8,886 nucleotides of DNA from Holosporales bacterium (lineage in GTDB: Bacteria; Pseudomonadota; Alphaproteobacteria; Caedimonadales; UBA9215). The translations under genes were made by a program, and so were the position numbers. Positions 7,322 through 8,886 of the stretch are shown in pieces (within the stretch, counting starts at the first letter, position 1; every line of letters starts with the position of its first letter). Location: positions 1-8,886 of the forward strand of contig DOCA01000172.1 in the NCBI GenBank assembly GCA_003503995.1, read 5' to 3'. The notes under the pieces are model-generated. The model saw only the letters and a list, made by a program, of their open reading frames with translations. It was not told where the DNA came from and did no database searches.

Positions 7322-7413
7322 TTTATGGTGGGGCACGTTTTGACTATTAAGACCTTCCTGTTGCAACTCCTTCTTAGAGTACCATATCTTTCTTTGACCT
7401 GAATAGAGGGTTT

Positions 7414-7423
7414 GTTAATTGTA
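7414..7423 (-). promoter_or_regulatory. Putative -10 region upstream of the permease operon
   Basis: Read on the minus strand, this is TACAATTAAC, with TACAAT matching the -10 consensus at 5 of 6 positions. No good -35 lies 16-18 bases upstream; TTGGTAA (7435-7429) is too close to serve as one. The same TACAATTAAC, also preceded by TTGGTAA, occurs at the proposed yggT promoter (3127-3151). The predicted transcript start near 7411 would leave a leader of 45 to 90 bases depending on which start codon is used. Confidence 0.3.
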
Positions 7424-7436
7424 TCTCCTTACCAAT

Positions 7437-7475
7437 GTTTTAGAGGGTGTTTTTTCATCAGAAAAATCCTAAAAC
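7437..7475. repeat. Inverted repeat in divergent intergenic region
   Basis: GTTTTAG (7437-7443) and CTAAAAC (7469-7475) are perfect 7-base inverted arms. Inside them TTTTTC (7451-7456), ATCA and GAAAAA (7461-7466) form a second 6-bp stem with a 4-base loop, leaving an asymmetric internal loop. Neither strand has a T-run after the structure, so it does not look like an intrinsic terminator. Its position between two divergent genes suggests an operator or a leader structure, but this is inference. Confidence 0.45.
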
Positions 7476-7501
7476 GCGCTCTATGTCTAAGTGAAAGAAC
7501 G

Positions 7502-7510
7502 TGGTATGAT
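7502..7510 (+). promoter_or_regulatory. Putative extended -10 promoter for the EAL-like gene
   Basis: TGGTATGAT combines a TG extension with a -10 hexamer TATGAT (7505-7510) matching consensus at 5 of 6 positions. No recognisable -35 is found 16-18 bases upstream, as can be the case for extended -10 promoters. A start near 7517 would give a leader of about 40 bases before the ATG at 7557. The surrounding DNA is very AT-rich, which raises the chance of a random match. Confidence 0.35.
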
Positions 7511-7556
7511 TTATTATTATAGAAAATTTTTAATTTAAAAACTTAGAATATTCACA

Positions 7557-8348
7557 ATGGCCATTTTAGATCTAAAAAAAAATAATACAGTAGAAGATGA
7601 TAGAGTTTTACAAATTGTAACAGACGCTTTGGAAGAGGACGATATTAACGTAATGGTTCAGAAAATTGTCTGTTTTTCTGAGAAAAAAACCCGGTTTTTT
7701 GAATCATTTTCTTCCGTTGCATTGAAAGATGGGGCGGTTTTAGAAGCAAAAAAGTTTATGCATCTTGCTAAAGATGAAGCGACTCTTGCCAACGATGGAT
7801 CTCCTATTGTGCATTTGCTTGATATTACAATTTTGGTCCATACGATGAATGCGATTTACATGTATAAAAAGCGCGGCATTCCCGTTCGTTTCTTTTATAA
7901 TGTTTCAGCAAAAACCCTTTTGAACCGTATGTTTTCAAAAAGTCTGGATTATATTTTTAAGGAAAAAAAGGGCTTTGCTGAATCTATAATTTTTGAGATA
8001 CCTTGGATAGATCTTACAGAAAACTTAGCCGCTCTGAAATCTGCTTTAAGAAAAATCAAAGCCTATGGTGCCTCTCTCTCTGTTGATAATGTCAGAAATT
8101 TAAATGTGAATTTGTTAGAGCTTCATGATCTGCACTTTGATTTTATCAAAATGGATGTTCAGGCTTTTTTAAAAGCTTCGAAAGGCGAAGTAAATGATTT
8201 TCTGAATTCTTGTAAGATAAAAAATATTGATGTTGTTTGTTGTAAAATTGAAGATAATAAGACATTGGAAGAAATTTCCGCGTACAATATTAAGTACGCT
8301 CAAGGGTTTCTTTTTGATAAACCAAAGCCTCTAAAAAAACCCACTTAA
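7557..8348 (+). CDS. Degenerate EAL-domain protein
   Basis: The 263-residue cytoplasmic protein follows the EAL (c-di-GMP phosphodiesterase) fold along most of its length. Counterparts of the active site are ESF in place of EAL (E49), FYNVSA (N115), IFEIPW for the EIT/E motif (E147), VDN for VDD (D177, N178), FIKMD (K198), CCKIE for AEGVE (C229, E232) and AQGFLF (Q249). Thus six ligands are present, but the second Asp of the DD pair is Asn, the first Glu of AEGVE is Cys, and the DFGxG loop 6 is lost. From what is known of EAL enzymes this argues against catalysis; c-di-GMP binding or a protein-interaction role remains possible. There is no GGDEF, PAS or membrane segment. The start has no clear ribosome binding site. 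It is transcribed divergently from the permease gene. Confidence 0.75.
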   Translation: MAILDLKKNNTVEDDRVLQIVTDALEEDDINVMVQKIVCFSEKKTRFFESFSSVALKDGAVLEAKKFMHLAKDEATLANDGSPIVHLLDITILVHTMNAIYMYKKRGIPVRFFYNVSAKTLLNRMFSKSLDYIFKEKKGFAESIIFEIPWIDLTENLAALKSALRKIKAYGASLSVDNVRNLNVNLLELHDLHFDFIKMDVQAFLKASKGEVNDFLNSCKIKNIDVVCCKIEDNKTLEEISAYNIKYAQGFLFDKPKPLKKPT

Positions 8349-8473
8349 GCTAAAGTGTAGATAATTAGTTTTATACGCTTACATTTTCTCCGTACCTATA
8401 AGAATGGGCGTTGTCGCTAACATCTCATGTACACGCGAAATGAATCAACTATAACATCTTTTTTTCACCCAAG

Positions 8474-8490
8474 TAGGGGGACTTCCCCTA
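8474..8490. repeat. Short GC-rich hairpin
   Basis: TAGGGG (8474-8479), the loop GACTT, and CCCCTA (8485-8490) form a perfect 6-bp stem with a 5-base loop in an AT-rich gap. On the plus strand it is followed by A-rich DNA rather than a T-run, and the minus strand likewise lacks a downstream T-run, so it does not fit a classical rho-independent terminator. It could still mark the 3' end of the EAL-like transcript. Confidence 0.4.
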
Positions 8491-8595
8491 AAGAAGTAAA
8501 AGAATCTATGAGTTTTCAATTGGTGGCATGTAAATATTTCTAAATGCAATATATTTTGTTGAATTGATGTTTTTTTATGCTATTTTACTTTAATT

Positions 8596-8601
8596 TATAA
8601 T
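8596..8601 (+). promoter_or_regulatory. Putative -10 element upstream of the interrupted frame
   Basis: A perfect TATAAT lies 24 bases before the ATG at 8626, but the sequence 16-18 bases upstream of it (T-rich) is a poor -35. An alternative is TTGAAT (8559-8564) with TATTTT (8581-8586) at a 16-base spacing. The local AT richness makes either match weak evidence. Confidence 0.25.
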
Positions 8602-8625
8602 TTTAATATCTCTGGTCTTATCCTA

Positions 8626-8886
8626 ATGAATAACTTTTTCAAATCTATAAAAAGCCACCAAGCTTGGCTGCTTCTAAATTTTCCCTTCTTTATTATGTGT
8701 CTTTTATTGTTTGTGGATGCAAGTTATTAGAAAATTTTGACGTCATGGACGGGCTACTTCTCTATTGTGATTTTTGCTGGGCTTCTTTTTCTTAATCCGT
8801 TGAGAGGGCTCTTGCCAACGGCTAAGATTTTGAGGACGCTCAATAAGCATCGCCGCCCTCTGGGTGAGGTGGTCCTGGTTGTTAGG
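8626..8886 (+). pseudogene. Ferric-reductase-like/MsrQ-like transmembrane protein, interrupted by in-frame TAG (partial at window end)
   Basis: From the ATG at 8626, 34 codons encode a basic start and one membrane helix (WLLLNFPFFIMCLLLFV), then TAG at 8728-8730. The same frame continues open for 52 codons to the window edge, reading SWTGYFSIVIFAGLLFL, NPLRGLLPTAK and NKHRRPLGEVVLVV. That order (helix, W-T-G, helix, PLR, then an RRxLG motif) resembles the N-terminus of ferric-reductase-like transmembrane domains such as MsrQ/YedZ, heme-binding inner-membrane proteins. The fit on both sides of the stop indicates one gene broken by a nonsense change (for instance TGG or CAG to TAG), a sequencing error, or readthrough. 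No good in-frame restart follows the TAG: the ATG at 8744 is out of frame and only a TTG at 8737 or a later GTG is in frame. No clear ribosome binding site precedes the ATG. The heme histidines would lie outside the window. Confidence 0.5.

Larger units (their letters stand above)
8349..8625. other. Intergenic gap without a recognised gene
   Basis: Between the EAL-like gene and the interrupted membrane-protein frame I see no coding frame with recognisable content on either strand, no tRNA-like fold and no repeat array. The gap becomes strongly AT-rich to the right. It holds one short GC-rich hairpin (8474-8490) and a possible -10 element (8596-8601), both listed separately. No intrinsic terminator is visible directly after the EAL-like gene. 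Confidence 0.6.

Noticed and set aside
1..8886. CRISPR array, tRNA/rRNA genes, insertion sequence or prophage ends
   Set aside because: No regularly spaced repeats, no tRNA-like folds, no transposase or integrase motifs, and no target-site duplications were seen on either strand.

Overview
The window looks like a piece of chromosome from a fairly AT-rich alphaproteobacterium, possibly a reduced or host-associated lineage such as a Holosporales/Rickettsiales-like relative. This is inferred from gene content (dnaX followed by ybaB; xseB-ispA; yggT-folD), from the style of the DnaX C-terminal tail and from the base composition. No 16S or other marker is present, so the placement is tentative.

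Left part (1-4458), housekeeping genes. On the minus strand, dnaX (DNA polymerase III tau/gamma) is followed closely by the first codons of ybaB/ebfC, which runs off the left edge. Divergent from dnaX, on the plus strand, xseB (exonuclease VII small subunit) and ispA (farnesyl diphosphate synthase type) are almost contiguous. They are followed by yggT (small integral membrane protein) and folD (folate C1 metabolism). dnaX carries a run of ten A residues about 73% of the way through. A one-base slip there in either direction meets an early stop, giving a product close in size to E. coli gamma.

Middle part (4449-7366), a two-gene minus-strand unit. The upstream gene encodes a cyclic-nucleotide-binding-like domain fused to an SLC13/DASS-type anion permease. 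Its stop codon overlaps the start codon of a membrane-anchored protein resembling a periplasmic substrate-binding protein. No ABC permease or ATPase is present, so the pair could be a secondary transporter with its own periplasmic binding or sensing partner. The second gene overlaps the 3' end of folD tail to tail.

Right part (7322-8886). A divergent intergenic region with an inverted repeat separates the transporter from a plus-strand gene for a degenerate EAL-domain protein. That protein keeps most metal ligands but lacks two catalytic acidic residues. A 277-base gap with a small GC-rich hairpin follows. The window then ends inside an open frame resembling the start of a ferric-reductase-like or MsrQ-like membrane protein, interrupted by an in-frame TAG after 34 codons.

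Most of the window is ordinary housekeeping. The parts that merit attention are the dnaX slippage site, the transporter/binding-protein/EAL neighbourhood, and the amber-interrupted membrane protein.
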